Assembly (NCBI GenBank): GCA_037044955.1
Contig: JBAOHX010000005.1
Coordinates: 1-64,000, forward strand
DNA length: 64,000 nt
Direction: 5' to 3'
Origin: JAJXWB01 sp037044955
GTDB taxonomy: Bacteria; Pseudomonadota; Alphaproteobacteria; Rhizobiales; Beijerinckiaceae
How positions within the stretch are numbered: position 1 is the first letter of the stretch; every line of letters starts with the position of its first letter. The translations under genes were made by a program, and so were the position numbers. Under the pieces are notes generated by a model. It was not told the DNA's origin, made no database searches, and saw only the letters and a program-made list of their open reading frames with translations. Shown piece by piece: positions 51,349 through 59,393 of the stretch.

Positions 51349-52215
51349 TCAGGCCGGGATCTGTCCGAAGCGACCGCCGTTGAAGTCGGCGAAGGCCTGC
51401 CGGATTTCGGCTTCCGAATTCATGACGAACGGGCCGTAGGAAAAGACCGGCTCGTCGATCGGTTCGCCCGTCAGCACGAGGAACTTCGCGTCGGCGTTGG
51501 CTTCGATGGCGACCGCGCCGCCCTCGCGCCCGAGCACCGCCATCTGCGCCTCGCGCACGATTTCCTTGCCGTCGATCTCGATCGTCCCGGCGAGGACGAG
51601 AACCGAGAGGGTGTGACCCTCGGGCACGTCGAGAACCGCCGTCTTGCCGCCCTTCAACTGGACGTCCCAGACGTTGAGATCGGTGAAGGTGCGCGCCGGT
51701 CCCTTGTCGCCCGCAAAGGCGCCGGCGATCACGCGCAACTGGCCGGCGGCGCCGGGCAGCGCCAGGTTCGGAATGTCGGCGTTCAGGATCGTCTGATAGC
51801 CGGGCTTGGCCATCTTGTCCCTGGCCGGCAGGTTGACCCAGAGCTGGACCATCTCGAAATCGCCGCCCTTGGCGGAGAAGGCGTCGGAATGAAACTCCTC
51901 GTGCAGGATGCCGGAAGCCGCCGTCATCCACTGCACGTCGCCCGGGCCGATCACGCCGCCGGCGCCGGTGGAGTCGCGGTGCTCGACCTCGCCCTTGTAG
52001 ACGATCGTCACCGTCTCGAAACCGCGGTGCGGATGCTCGCCGACGCCGCGCCGACGCGTGGTCGGCTCGAATTTCACCGGGCCGGCATAGTCGAGCATCA
52101 GGAACGGGCTGACGTGTTCGCCCTGATGCTGATGCGAGAGGATCGTGCGGACCGGGAAACCGTCGCCGACCCAATGGGCGCGCGGGGCGCTGTAGATTCC
52201 GAGAACCTGTCTCAT
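51349..52215 (-). CDS. Pirin family protein
   Basis: 288-residue double-cupin protein. Seen: FLMLDYAGPVKFEPTTRRRG, the metal-binding GEHPHRGFETVTIVYKGEVE with His residues of the first cupin, GVIGPGDVQWMTAASGILHE and HSDAFSAKGGDFEMVQLWVN, then the second, degenerate cupin. Bacterial pirins include quercetinases (YhhW) and regulators of pyruvate metabolism. It is divergent from a LysR gene with inverted repeats between them, so it probably heads the pirin-YcaC-wrbA-GNAT unit regulated by that LysR. Confidence 0.92.
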   Translation of the reverse strand: MRQVLGIYSAPRAHWVGDGFPVRTILSHQHQGEHVSPFLMLDYAGPVKFEPTTRRRGVGEHPHRGFETVTIVYKGEVEHRDSTGAGGVIGPGDVQWMTAASGILHEEFHSDAFSAKGGDFEMVQLWVNLPARDKMAKPGYQTILNADIPNLALPGAAGQLRVIAGAFAGDKGPARTFTDLNVWDVQLKGGKTAVLDVPEGHTLSVLVLAGTIEIDGKEIVREAQMAVLGREGGAVAIEANADAKFLVLTGEPIDEPVFSYGPFVMNSEAEIRQAFADFNGGRFGQIPA

Positions 52216-52273
52216 GTGCTTGTCTCCTGTGAGGCAGCCGGGGGCCGCTCTGTTGTGGAGAACATGTTCCCGA

Positions 52274-52329
52274 GACGATCTGACGGACAAGCCATCGATT
52301 CTCTGACCAGATCGTCCTATTGGTAGGAC
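52274..52329. promoter_or_regulatory. Inverted repeats between pirin and lysR, candidate operators
   Basis: Two dyads: gacgatctg / cagatcgtc (52274-52282 and 52308-52316) and, overlapping its right arm, gtccta-ttgg-taggac (52314-52329). The second ends 9 bp before the LysR start. Overlapping dyads at the divergent promoter are what a LysR autorepressor/activator usually occupies. Confidence 0.55.
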
Positions 52330-52338
52330 AATAGCGGG

Positions 52339-53262
52339 ATGCAGGACCTCAACGATCTCTTCTATTTCGCCAAGGTCGTCGAACACGGAAGCTATGCGGC
52401 GGCCGCCCGCGCGCTCGGCATGCCCAAGTCGCGGCTCAGCCGGCGCGTCATCGAACTGGAGGAGCGGCTCGGCGCCCGCCTCCTGCAACGATCGACGCGC
52501 AAACTCGCGGTTACGGAGATCGGCCAGGAATACTACCGCCATTGCCTCGCCATGCTGGTCGAGGCCGACGCGGCGCAGGAAGCCATCGACCGTTCGCGTT
52601 CGGGGCCGCAGGGCCTGATCCGCGTGAGCTGCCCGCCGGCGCTCGTCTGCTTCGCCATCGGCCCGATCATCGCCCGCTACATGGCGGCGAACCCGCGCGT
52701 TGCGATAGAACTCGACAGCTCCAGCCGGCGCGTCGACGTCATCGGCGAGGGTTTCGACGTCGCGATCCGCGTGCGGTTCCCGCCGTTCGAGGAATCCGAT
52801 CTGGTGCGCAAGGTTCTCGGCCCGAGCGAGCAGCGCATCGTCGCCGCGCCGTCGCTCGCCGCCGAACTGAAGGCCCCGATCCTGCCGGCCGATCTGTCGC
52901 GCCTGCCGGCGCTCGGCCTCGGGCCGATGCAGCGCGATCACGCCTGGACGCTGCATGGTCCCGACGGCGCCGGCGTCCGTATCCCCTACAAGCCGCGTCT
53001 CGTCACCGACGACATGTCGCAACTGCTTTATGCCGCCACCGAAGGCGTGGGCGTCGCGCAATTGCCGACGATCGTCGCCAACGCGGCGCTGGCCGTCGGC
53101 AGGCTCGTCGATCTGCTGCCGCAATGGACGCCGCCGCCCGGAGAAGTACAGGCGGTCTTTCCCACGCGGCGCGGACTGTTGCCCTCCGTCCGCAGTTTCA
53201 TCGACTTTCTCGCGGACAATTACACGGCGGAGACGGCGGAGCAGGCGCTGCGGCGCGCTTGA
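52339..53262 (+). CDS. LysR family transcriptional regulator
   Basis: 307-residue LTTR. Seen: MQDLNDLFYFAKVVEHGSYA and AARALGMPKSRLSRRVIELE (HTH), then RVSCPPALVCFAIGPIIARY, VIGEGFDVAIRVRFPPFEES and GVGVAQLPTIVANAAL. Pirin-linked LysR regulators of this kind (often called PA2206- or QhpR-like in quinone responses) activate the divergent pirin/wrbA genes. The palindrome just upstream is the likely site. Confidence 0.9.
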   Translation: MQDLNDLFYFAKVVEHGSYAAAARALGMPKSRLSRRVIELEERLGARLLQRSTRKLAVTEIGQEYYRHCLAMLVEADAAQEAIDRSRSGPQGLIRVSCPPALVCFAIGPIIARYMAANPRVAIELDSSSRRVDVIGEGFDVAIRVRFPPFEESDLVRKVLGPSEQRIVAAPSLAAELKAPILPADLSRLPALGLGPMQRDHAWTLHGPDGAGVRIPYKPRLVTDDMSQLLYAATEGVGVAQLPTIVANAALAVGRLVDLLPQWTPPPGEVQAVFPTRRGLLPSVRSFIDFLADNYTAETAEQALRRA

Positions 53263-53319
53263 AACGAGAACCTCCTCGGACCGGAACAGCGCGTGCCGCC
53301 TCGGGGCGGCGCGCGACGC

Positions 53320-53970
53320 TCACGCGCGGTTTGCGACCGCGAGCCTCACGCCGAACGCCACGAACACGCAGCCCGTCAGACGGTCGAGGCCCCTCGCGAC
53401 AGCGGGTTTCCTGAGCAGCCCCGCAAGCGGAACAGTGAGCGCGATCAACGTCGCAAACCATATCGACGTGATCAGCACGTGTATGACCGCAAGCAGAAAT
53501 GAAAACGTCGACGCATTGGCGCCATGAGGAATGAACTGGGGCAGAAAGCTCGCGTAGAAAATGCCGATCTTCGGGTTCAGGATGTTGGTGAGGAAGCCGC
53601 GCCTGAGGATGTCCAGATTGCCGGTTTTCTCATCGTTGGCGTTTGGAGTCGGCTGATCGGCCGATCCAGGCGTTGCGCCCGGCTTCGCAATCAGTTTCAC
53701 GCCCAGCATCAGCAGATAAGCCGCGCCCGCCCATTGGAGCGCAGAGAAAATCTTCGGGGAAGAGTGCAGAAGCGCGGTCAGACCCAGCGCCGCTCCACCG
53801 CCCCACACGAGCAGCCCGACACAAATGCCAAGGCCGGCCGCTGCTCCGGCAGCGGGACCGCGCGTGGCCGAACTACGCAGAACCATCGCCGTGTCGACTC
53901 CCGGCGTAATGGTCAGGATCGTGGCGGCGGCGATGAAGGCGACCAGAGAAAAGACAGCGGCGTCGAGCAT
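53320..53970 (-). CDS. LysE/RhtB family exporter
   Basis: 216-residue inner-membrane exporter with six hydrophobic segments. Seen: VAFIAAATILTITPGVDTAM (the LysE TPGP-like motif, here TPGVDT), GICVGLLVWGGGAALGLTAL, LQWAGAAYLLMLGVKLI, RRGFLTNILNPKIGIFYASF and FLPQFIP (second family motif). Exports amino acids or homoserine-lactone-like compounds. The start at 53970 follows GGAGGC. Convergent with the upstream LysR. Confidence 0.9.
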   Translation of the reverse strand: MLDAAVFSLVAFIAAATILTITPGVDTAMVLRSSATRGPAAGAAAGLGICVGLLVWGGGAALGLTALLHSSPKIFSALQWAGAAYLLMLGVKLIAKPGATPGSADQPTPNANDEKTGNLDILRRGFLTNILNPKIGIFYASFLPQFIPHGANASTFSFLLAVIHVLITSIWFATLIALTVPLAGLLRKPAVARGLDRLTGCVFVAFGVRLAVANRA

Positions 53971-54124
53971 GCCTCCTTCTAACGCGTCGCACGCGCGCCA
54001 GCCAACCTGCGCGGCCGATCCGAACGTCCGCTCGCGGACACGCGACGATGAATTTGTCCGAAACTCCGACAGCCGGCAGCGCACGAGAGACAGGCCGGTC
54101 CGCTGTCACGCCGAGCTCGAGCTT

Positions 54125-55039
54125 TCACCCGGTGGATGGAGCCCTTTTGCGCGACGGCCGGCCGCGGGGCGCGATCGGTTTGGGCAAGCCGGGCTGTTCG
54201 CAGGCGGCCGCGACATGATTCAAACCGCGGCGAACCTTGTGAATCAGTTCGTTGTCGCTTCGCTCGGCGTAGACGGCGTAGGTCGAGTGCGAGAATTCCG
54301 GCGCGCTTTTCACGCGCCGCAATCGGCCGTTCGCAAGAAACGGCCGGACGGCGCTGAACCGAAGATATCCGCACCCGCCGACGCTCAGCAGATACGTCAA
54401 GGCGAGCGGGCCGAGCGAGATCGACACTGCGGGGTTGCCGAGTTCGGGAAACGCGGATTTGTGACTGAGCGCAAAGACCGGTCCCCAGTCGACGTGGACA
54501 TAGTGCTCGGGATTCAACTCGCCATTCGGCGAGGTCGTCACCAGGACGAGTTTCTCCTCGCGCAGCAATTCGCCGACGAGATTCGGCCGCGCAGGCGGAT
54601 TGTAGAGAACAGCGAGATCGAGCGAACCGTCCTGAACGCGCGTCAAGAGGTTCGCGGGATTGTCGACCTCGGCGCGCAAGGCGATTTCCGGACATTCCCG
54701 ATGCATCCACACGAGCCAGTCCGCCAGGAGCGGATGCCAGAGATTGAGTTCGCCGCCTATGCTGACGCCGTCCTCGCGGCCGTGGGGAAGCGCCACCTGC
54801 TGTCGTGCGCGCTCCCAAACCTGGACCATCGTCGTGGCGTGCCGGACAAGGCGCTCGCCGGCGGGGGTCAGTCGCGCGCCCGCCTTGTTGCGGACGAACA
54901 GGCGCCGACCCAGCAAATCCTCCAGCGCGCGAACGCGCGCGCTGACCGCGGTCTGCGTGACATGAAGACGCTCGGCGGCTGCGATGAAGCTCCCGCTCTC
55001 GGCGATCTCGAGAAAGGTTCGCGCCTGGGTGACATCCAT
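54125..55039 (-). CDS. LysR family transcriptional regulator
   Basis: 304-residue LTTR. Seen: MDVTQARTFLEIAESGSFIA and AAERLHVTQTAVSARVRALE (HTH), the linker LLGRRLFVRNKAGARLTPAG, and effector-domain strands such as LALVTTSPNGELNPEHYVHV-like (KLVLVTTSPNGEL) and LTYLLSVGGCGYLRFSAVRP. It is divergent from the PAS gene of the cbb3 region; a dyad lies just upstream of its own start. The target is unknown. Confidence 0.9.
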   Translation of the reverse strand: MDVTQARTFLEIAESGSFIAAAERLHVTQTAVSARVRALEDLLGRRLFVRNKAGARLTPAGERLVRHATTMVQVWERARQQVALPHGREDGVSIGGELNLWHPLLADWLVWMHRECPEIALRAEVDNPANLLTRVQDGSLDLAVLYNPPARPNLVGELLREEKLVLVTTSPNGELNPEHYVHVDWGPVFALSHKSAFPELGNPAVSISLGPLALTYLLSVGGCGYLRFSAVRPFLANGRLRRVKSAPEFSHSTYAVYAERSDNELIHKVRRGLNHVAAACEQPGLPKPIAPRGRPSRKRAPSTG

Positions 55040-55056
55040 GTTTTCATATGACGATT

Positions 55057-55074
55057 ATTGCAGATAAACGCAAT
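55057..55074. promoter_or_regulatory. Candidate LysR-type binding dyad
   Basis: ATTGC-AGATAAAC-GCAAT, a perfect 5-bp dyad with 8-bp spacing (containing T-N11-A), 18 bp upstream of the LysR start. Its position fits LysR autoregulation. No canonical FNR/FixK box (TTGAT-N4-ATCAA) was found here. Confidence 0.5.
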
Positions 55075-55237
55075 CAAATGAATTTGTGCAACGCATGATG
55101 CGGCGCCATGTTGCGCGCGGGGCCGGAGTGCGCGGGCCTCTGGAAAGGGCGACAACGATTGCGTTCCCGGATGCGGACGCGCGACGCGTCGTCATGAGTT
55201 CGCGCGCCCCGATCGCCCGTGTGCAGGATATCCGGCG

Positions 55238-55684
55238 ATGTCGACCGTTGCATGCAAGCTCTCCGAACGTATCGGCCAGGCTCTGCTCGACTCCGCTTCC
55301 GACGCCATCCTGGCGACTGACCGCGATGGCGTCATCGAGTTCTGGAATCCCGGCGCGGAACGGATATTCGGATATTCCGCCGGACAGGCCGTGGGCCGTT
55401 CGCTCGACATCATCATCCCGGAAAATCTGCGCGCCCGTCACTGGCAGGGCTGGACGCATGCGCTCGAAACCGGCCAAAGCCGGTATTCGGCGGGGGAATT
55501 GCTGTCCGTTCCGGCCCTGACCGCGGACGGGCGGCGCATTTCCGTCGAATTCACCATCGTCATTCTGAAGCACGACGAAGGCCGACCGATTGGCGTCGCA
55601 GCGACGCTGCGCGACGTCACGGCGCGTTTCGACGAGATGAGAAGTCTGCGTCGACAAATCGCCGAGCGCGCGAGCGCCCGGTGA
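55238..55684 (+). CDS. Stand-alone PAS-domain sensor protein
   Basis: 148-residue protein made of a single PAS domain. Seen: ILATDRDGVIEFWNPGAERI and FGYSAGQAVGRSLDIIIPEN, then LRARHWQGWTHALETGQSRY, VPALTADGRRISVEFTIVIL and GVAATLRDVTARFDE, the final PAS strand, ending in a short coiled helix. It has no kinase or output domain. The FixL-like FG-x-IIPENLR-x-RHW pattern suggests heme or flavin binding. It stands 34 bp upstream of ccoN and may be co-transcribed with the oxidase. Confidence 0.85.
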   Translation: MSTVACKLSERIGQALLDSASDAILATDRDGVIEFWNPGAERIFGYSAGQAVGRSLDIIIPENLRARHWQGWTHALETGQSRYSAGELLSVPALTADGRRISVEFTIVILKHDEGRPIGVAATLRDVTARFDEMRSLRRQIAERASAR

Positions 55685-55718
55685 GGATCGCGGAGATCGT
55701 GCGGCGGGAGATTCCATC

Positions 55719-57374
55719 ATGCGGATAGTTGAAAGTCTGACGCGGACCGAACGTCGGCTGGCGCTCGTCATCGCCGCGGCGCTGGTTTGCGTCGGCCTGT
55801 CGATGTCCGCGTTGGGACGCGACGACATGCTCGGCGTTCACGGCGCCATTGTCGTTTGCGCGGCGCTCGCCGCATCGGTCGCGCTGCTCGTCCATTACGA
55901 CGCGCCCGAACCGTCGCCCGATCGGCTGACGGAATATTACGACGAACCCAGCAAGCTCGGAATTGCCTTCGCTGTCGTCTGGGCCGTCGTCGGCATGGCG
56001 TTCGGCCTGTGGGCCGCGTCCCAACTGGCCTGGCCGGACCTCGCATTCGACGCCGCATGGTCCACGTTCGGCCGCATCCGGCCTGTCCATACCACCGGCG
56101 TGATCTTCGGGTTCGGCGGCAATGCGCTGATCGCGACGTCGTTCATGGTGATGCAGCGCACGTGCAGAACGCGTCTTCGCGGCCAACTCGGCCCCGTTTT
56201 CATCCTGTTCGGCTACAATCTGTTTTGCCTGCTCGGCGTTACCGGCTACCTGATGGGCGTCACCAAGTCGAAGGAATATGCGGAGCCCGAATGGTATGCC
56301 GGGCTCTGGCTGCTCGTCGTGTGGATCACGTATTTCGTCGTCTACGTCCGCACGCTCGCCCGTCGGAAGGAGCCGCACATCTACGTCTCCAACTGGTACT
56401 ATCTCGCCTTCGTCGTCGTCGTGGCGATCCTCTATATCGTCAACAACCTTGCGGTCCCCGTCTCGCCCGGCCACGCCAAGAGCTACACGCTGTTCGCCGG
56501 CGTGCAGGATGCGATGACGCAATGGTGGTACGGCCACAACGCGGTCGCATTCTTCCTGACCTCGGGATTCCTCGGCATGATGTATTATTTCATGCCGAAG
56601 CGCGCCGGCCGGCCGATCTATTCCTACCGGATGTCGATCATCAGCTTCTGGGGCATCACCTTCTTCTACATCTGGGTCGGATCGCACCACCTGCATTACA
56701 CTGCCCTGCCCCAATGGGTGCAGACGCTCGGCATGACCTTTTCCCTCATGCTCCTCGTCCCGTCGTGGGCGTCGGCCGGCAATGCGCTCATGACCCTGAA
56801 CGGCGCGTGGGACAAGGTTCGCGACGACGCGACGCTGCGCTTCATGATGGTGGCGGCCGTCTTCTACGGCCTGTCGACGTTCGAGGGATCGTTCATGGCG
56901 ATCCGCAGCGTCAACGCGCTGTCCCACTATACGGACTGGACGATCGCGCATGTGCACGCGGGTTCGCTCGGGTGGGTGGCGATGATTACCTACGGATCGA
57001 TCTACGCCGCAGTGCCGTGGCTGTGGAAGCGCGAGCGCATGTATTCGCCGGCGCTGGTGGAGGTTCACTTCTGGCTCGCCGTCGCCGGAACGGTCGTCTA
57101 CGTGATCGCCATGTGGAACTCCGGGATCATTCAGGGACTGATGTGGCGGACCTATACGGCGGACGGAACGCTCGCCTATTCGTTCCTCGATTCCGTCGTC
57201 GCGATGCATCCCTACTATATCGCCCGCGCGTTCGGCGGACTGCTGTTTCTGACCGGCGCCGCAGTGTGCTGCTACAACGTCTGGATGACCGCGCGCAGGG
57301 CGCCGGCGCAATCCGCCTCGACGCGCGAGCAGCCTTCCTACGCGCCCTCGCCAGCGTTGCAGGCGGGAGAGTGA
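55719..57374 (+). CDS. ccoN: cbb3-type cytochrome c oxidase subunit I CcoN
   Basis: Catalytic heme b/b3-CuB subunit of the high-affinity cbb3 oxidase, 551 residues, about 13-14 membrane segments. Seen: GRIRPVHTTGVIFGFGGNAL (low-spin heme His), QWWYGHNAVAFFLTSGFLGM (CuB His), FYIWVGSHHLHYTALPQW (CuB His pair and Tyr) and HYTDWTIAHVHAGSLGWVAM (heme ligands). The N-terminal region through residue 70 is longer than in some homologues. It is 1 bp from ccoO. No FNR/FixK box was found upstream, so oxygen control would act elsewhere. Confidence 0.95.
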   Translation: MRIVESLTRTERRLALVIAAALVCVGLSMSALGRDDMLGVHGAIVVCAALAASVALLVHYDAPEPSPDRLTEYYDEPSKLGIAFAVVWAVVGMAFGLWAASQLAWPDLAFDAAWSTFGRIRPVHTTGVIFGFGGNALIATSFMVMQRTCRTRLRGQLGPVFILFGYNLFCLLGVTGYLMGVTKSKEYAEPEWYAGLWLLVVWITYFVVYVRTLARRKEPHIYVSNWYYLAFVVVVAILYIVNNLAVPVSPGHAKSYTLFAGVQDAMTQWWYGHNAVAFFLTSGFLGMMYYFMPKRAGRPIYSYRMSIISFWGITFFYIWVGSHHLHYTALPQWVQTLGMTFSLMLLVPSWASAGNALMTLNGAWDKVRDDATLRFMMVAAVFYGLSTFEGSFMAIRSVNALSHYTDWTIAHVHAGSLGWVAMITYGSIYAAVPWLWKRERMYSPALVEVHFWLAVAGTVVYVIAMWNSGIIQGLMWRTYTADGTLAYSFLDSVVAMHPYYIARAFGGLLFLTGAAVCCYNVWMTARRAPAQSASTREQPSYAPSPALQAGE

Positions 57375-57375
57375 G

Positions 57376-58107
57376 ATGGTGTTCAATTTCCACTATCGTC
57401 TCGAACGCAGGGCGACGACCCTGATCCTGGGCATAATCCTGGCGGCGAGCATCGGCGGCCTCGTGGAGATCGCGCCGCTGTTCACCATCCATCAGACCGT
57501 CGAGGATGCGCCGGACATGCGCCTCTATACGCCGCTGGAGGTCGCGGGCCGCAACATCTACGTCCGCGAGGGATGCTATCTCTGCCATTCGCAGATGATC
57601 CGCACCTTGCGCGACGAGGTCGACCGCTACGGTCCCTATTCGCTGGCGGTCGAATCCAAATACGACCATCCCATGCTGTGGGGCTCCAAGCGCATCGGCC
57701 CGGATCTCGCGCGCATCGGCGGCAAGTATTCGGACGAATGGCAAGTCGCGCATCTGCGTGATCCGCGCTCGGTCGTGCCCCAGTCGATCATGCCCCGTTA
57801 TGCGTTTCTGTCGAACACGCCGCTGCGCATCGACGATCTCGAACTGCACCTGTCGGCGCTGCGTCGCGTCGGCGTCCCCTATGGCGAGGACATGATCGCC
57901 AACGCCAGCGCGGATGCGCGCGCCCAGGCTACGCCCGATTCGCCGGGGGCCGCCGACCTGACAAAGCGCTACGGCAAGGCGACGAATGTCCGAGCCTTCG
58001 GCGGCGCTCCCGGCCAGTTGACCGAGATGGACGCGCTCGTCGCCTATCTCCAGATCGTGGGCCGCCTGACGGACGTGGCCGGCAAGACCGAGAAAAAGAT
58101 TCAGTAG
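57376..58107 (+). CDS. ccoO: cbb3-type cytochrome c oxidase subunit II CcoO
   Basis: Membrane-anchored monoheme cytochrome c subunit of 243 residues. Seen: N-terminal helix ATTLILGIILAASIGGLVEI, heme motif EGCYLCHSQMIRTLRDEV (CxxCH at 67-71), GPYSLAVESKYDHPMLWGSK, and a distal Met in VPQSIMPRYAFL. It passes electrons from CcoP to CcoN. Confidence 0.95.
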   Translation: MVFNFHYRLERRATTLILGIILAASIGGLVEIAPLFTIHQTVEDAPDMRLYTPLEVAGRNIYVREGCYLCHSQMIRTLRDEVDRYGPYSLAVESKYDHPMLWGSKRIGPDLARIGGKYSDEWQVAHLRDPRSVVPQSIMPRYAFLSNTPLRIDDLELHLSALRRVGVPYGEDMIANASADARAQATPDSPGAADLTKRYGKATNVRAFGGAPGQLTEMDALVAYLQIVGRLTDVAGKTEKKIQ

Positions 58108-58133
58108 GGAGCAAGCGGGATTGGCCGATCTGC

Positions 58134-58292
58134 ATGAACTTCCTGGTCTGGGGGGCCAAATCGGTCGGGCTGTTCTATCTGCTCGGCCTGTCGGCGATCG
58201 TTCTCGTCTACGCATGCTGGCCCTCCAACAGAAAGCGTTTCGATCAGGCGGCGAACGCGATCCTCGACGGGGAAGACAAGCCATGTCCGTAG
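58134..58292 (+). CDS. ccoQ: cbb3-type oxidase small subunit CcoQ
   Basis: 52-residue single-helix protein that stabilises the cbb3 complex. Seen: MNFLVWGAKSVGLFYLLGLS continuing into AIVLVYACWPSNRKRFDQAA, a helix with a positive cytosolic end, and a short acidic tail. The W-P-x-x-x-K-x-x-F-D-x-A-A motif is the CcoQ/FixQ signature. It overlaps ccoP by 10 bp. Easily missed because a longer frame with a different product covers the same bases. Confidence 0.9.
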   Translation: MNFLVWGAKSVGLFYLLGLSAIVLVYACWPSNRKRFDQAANAILDGEDKPCP

Positions 58293-59143
58293 AAGACCGG
58301 GATCCGCATACCGGATATTTGACGACGGGCCACGAATGGAACGGCATCACCGAACTCAACACCCCGGTTCCGCGCGTCGTTTATTTCTTTCTGATCGTCA
58401 CGGTCGCCTTTTCGCTCGTCTATTGGGTGCTGATGCCCGCCTGGCCGCTCGGCCGCACTTACACGAAGGGGCTTCTGGGCGCCGATCAGCGCCAGGCTGT
58501 CGCCGCCTCGCTGGAGCAGGCGGCGCAGGATCGCAGCGCCTGGACCTCGCGCTTCGCAAAGGAGAGCCTGGCGCGAATCCAGGCCGACGCCGGCCTGATG
58601 AACGTGGTGCGCCAGACCGCGCCGGCCCTGTTCGGCGATAATTGCGCCGCCTGTCACGGTCGCGACGCCAAAGGTCGCAGCGGTTTTCCGGACCTCACGA
58701 CCAGGTGGTGGCTGTGGGGCGGATCGCCCGACGCGATCTTCGAGACCATCCGCGTCGGCGTCAATTCATCGCATCCGCAGTCGCGCAGCTCGCAAATGCC
58801 CGCCTGGGGCGTCGACAAGATGCTGCCTCCCGCCGACATCGAAAAGGTGGTCGCCTATGTCGTGAGCCTCGGCCAGCCCCAACCGGACGGCGCCGCGGGA
58901 GAGGCGATTTTCGCCGCCAATTGCGCCGCGTGCCACGGCGACAAGGCGCAGGGAAACCCGGAGACGGGCGCGCCCACCCTGCAGCGGCACGCCTGGCTCT
59001 ACGGCGGCGATGCGCGGTCGATCCATCAGTCCGTCTGGAACGGCAGGCAGGGCCACATGCCGACCTGGGAAGAGCGCCTTTCCCTCGTCGATCGAAAGAT
59101 CCTGACGCTCTATCTGCTCGAACTGCGCAAGGGCGGCTCGTGA
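58283..59143 (+). CDS. ccoP: cbb3-type cytochrome c oxidase subunit III CcoP
   Basis: Diheme cytochrome c subunit of 286 residues that receives electrons from soluble c cytochromes. Seen: DGITELNTPVPR-type start (GITELNTPVPRVVYFFLIVT) then the helix VAFSLVYWVLMPAWPLGRTY; first heme CAACHGRDAKG (Cys121, Cys124, His125) and second CAACHGDKAQG (Cys214, Cys217, His218); and MPAWGVDKMLPPADIEKVVA plus HMPTWEERLSLVDRKILTLY carrying Met ligands. ATG 58283 is used because the family begins with this acidic N-terminus. Confidence 0.95.
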   Translation: MSVEDRDPHTGYLTTGHEWNGITELNTPVPRVVYFFLIVTVAFSLVYWVLMPAWPLGRTYTKGLLGADQRQAVAASLEQAAQDRSAWTSRFAKESLARIQADAGLMNVVRQTAPALFGDNCAACHGRDAKGRSGFPDLTTRWWLWGGSPDAIFETIRVGVNSSHPQSRSSQMPAWGVDKMLPPADIEKVVAYVVSLGQPQPDGAAGEAIFAANCAACHGDKAQGNPETGAPTLQRHAWLYGGDARSIHQSVWNGRQGHMPTWEERLSLVDRKILTLYLLELRKGGS

Positions 59144-59349
59144 GCGGGCTCGCGCGCGGCGGAACGGGCGAGCGCGCGCTCGTCTGGACATTGGTCGCCG
59201 TCGGCCTGCTGATCGTCGTCGTCGCCAACTGGCGTCTCGTCGATCTGGCCGAAACGTCGCGGCCCGAATGCGTCGCGCACCGGCGGTCGGGCGTCGAGCC
59301 GCGCGCGGGCGCGCCTTATGCGGCGGCGACGTCCGCCTGCACGCCATGA
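59140..59349 (+). CDS. Small single-helix membrane protein in the cbb3 cluster
   Basis: 69-residue protein read from a GTG that overlaps the ccoP stop (GTGA). Seen: one helix ALVWTLVAVGLLIVVVANWR followed by a loop with two cysteines (PECVAHRRSG and TSACTP). I do not recognise it. The overlap suggests co-translation with ccoP; it could be a small oxidase subunit or assembly factor, or a spurious frame. Confidence 0.55.
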   Translation: MSGLARGGTGERALVWTLVAVGLLIVVVANWRLVDLAETSRPECVAHRRSGVEPRAGAPYAAATSACTP

Positions 59350-59393
59350 CAGTCGGAGGTCATCCGGCGCGGCCCACGATCGAGGAGGCATCA

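Noticed and set aside
55040..55718. FNR/FixK box upstream of the cbb3 genes
   Set aside because: Only a half-site (ATCAA) is present near 55072; no TTGAT-N4-ATCAA-like sequence was found before the PAS gene or ccoN.
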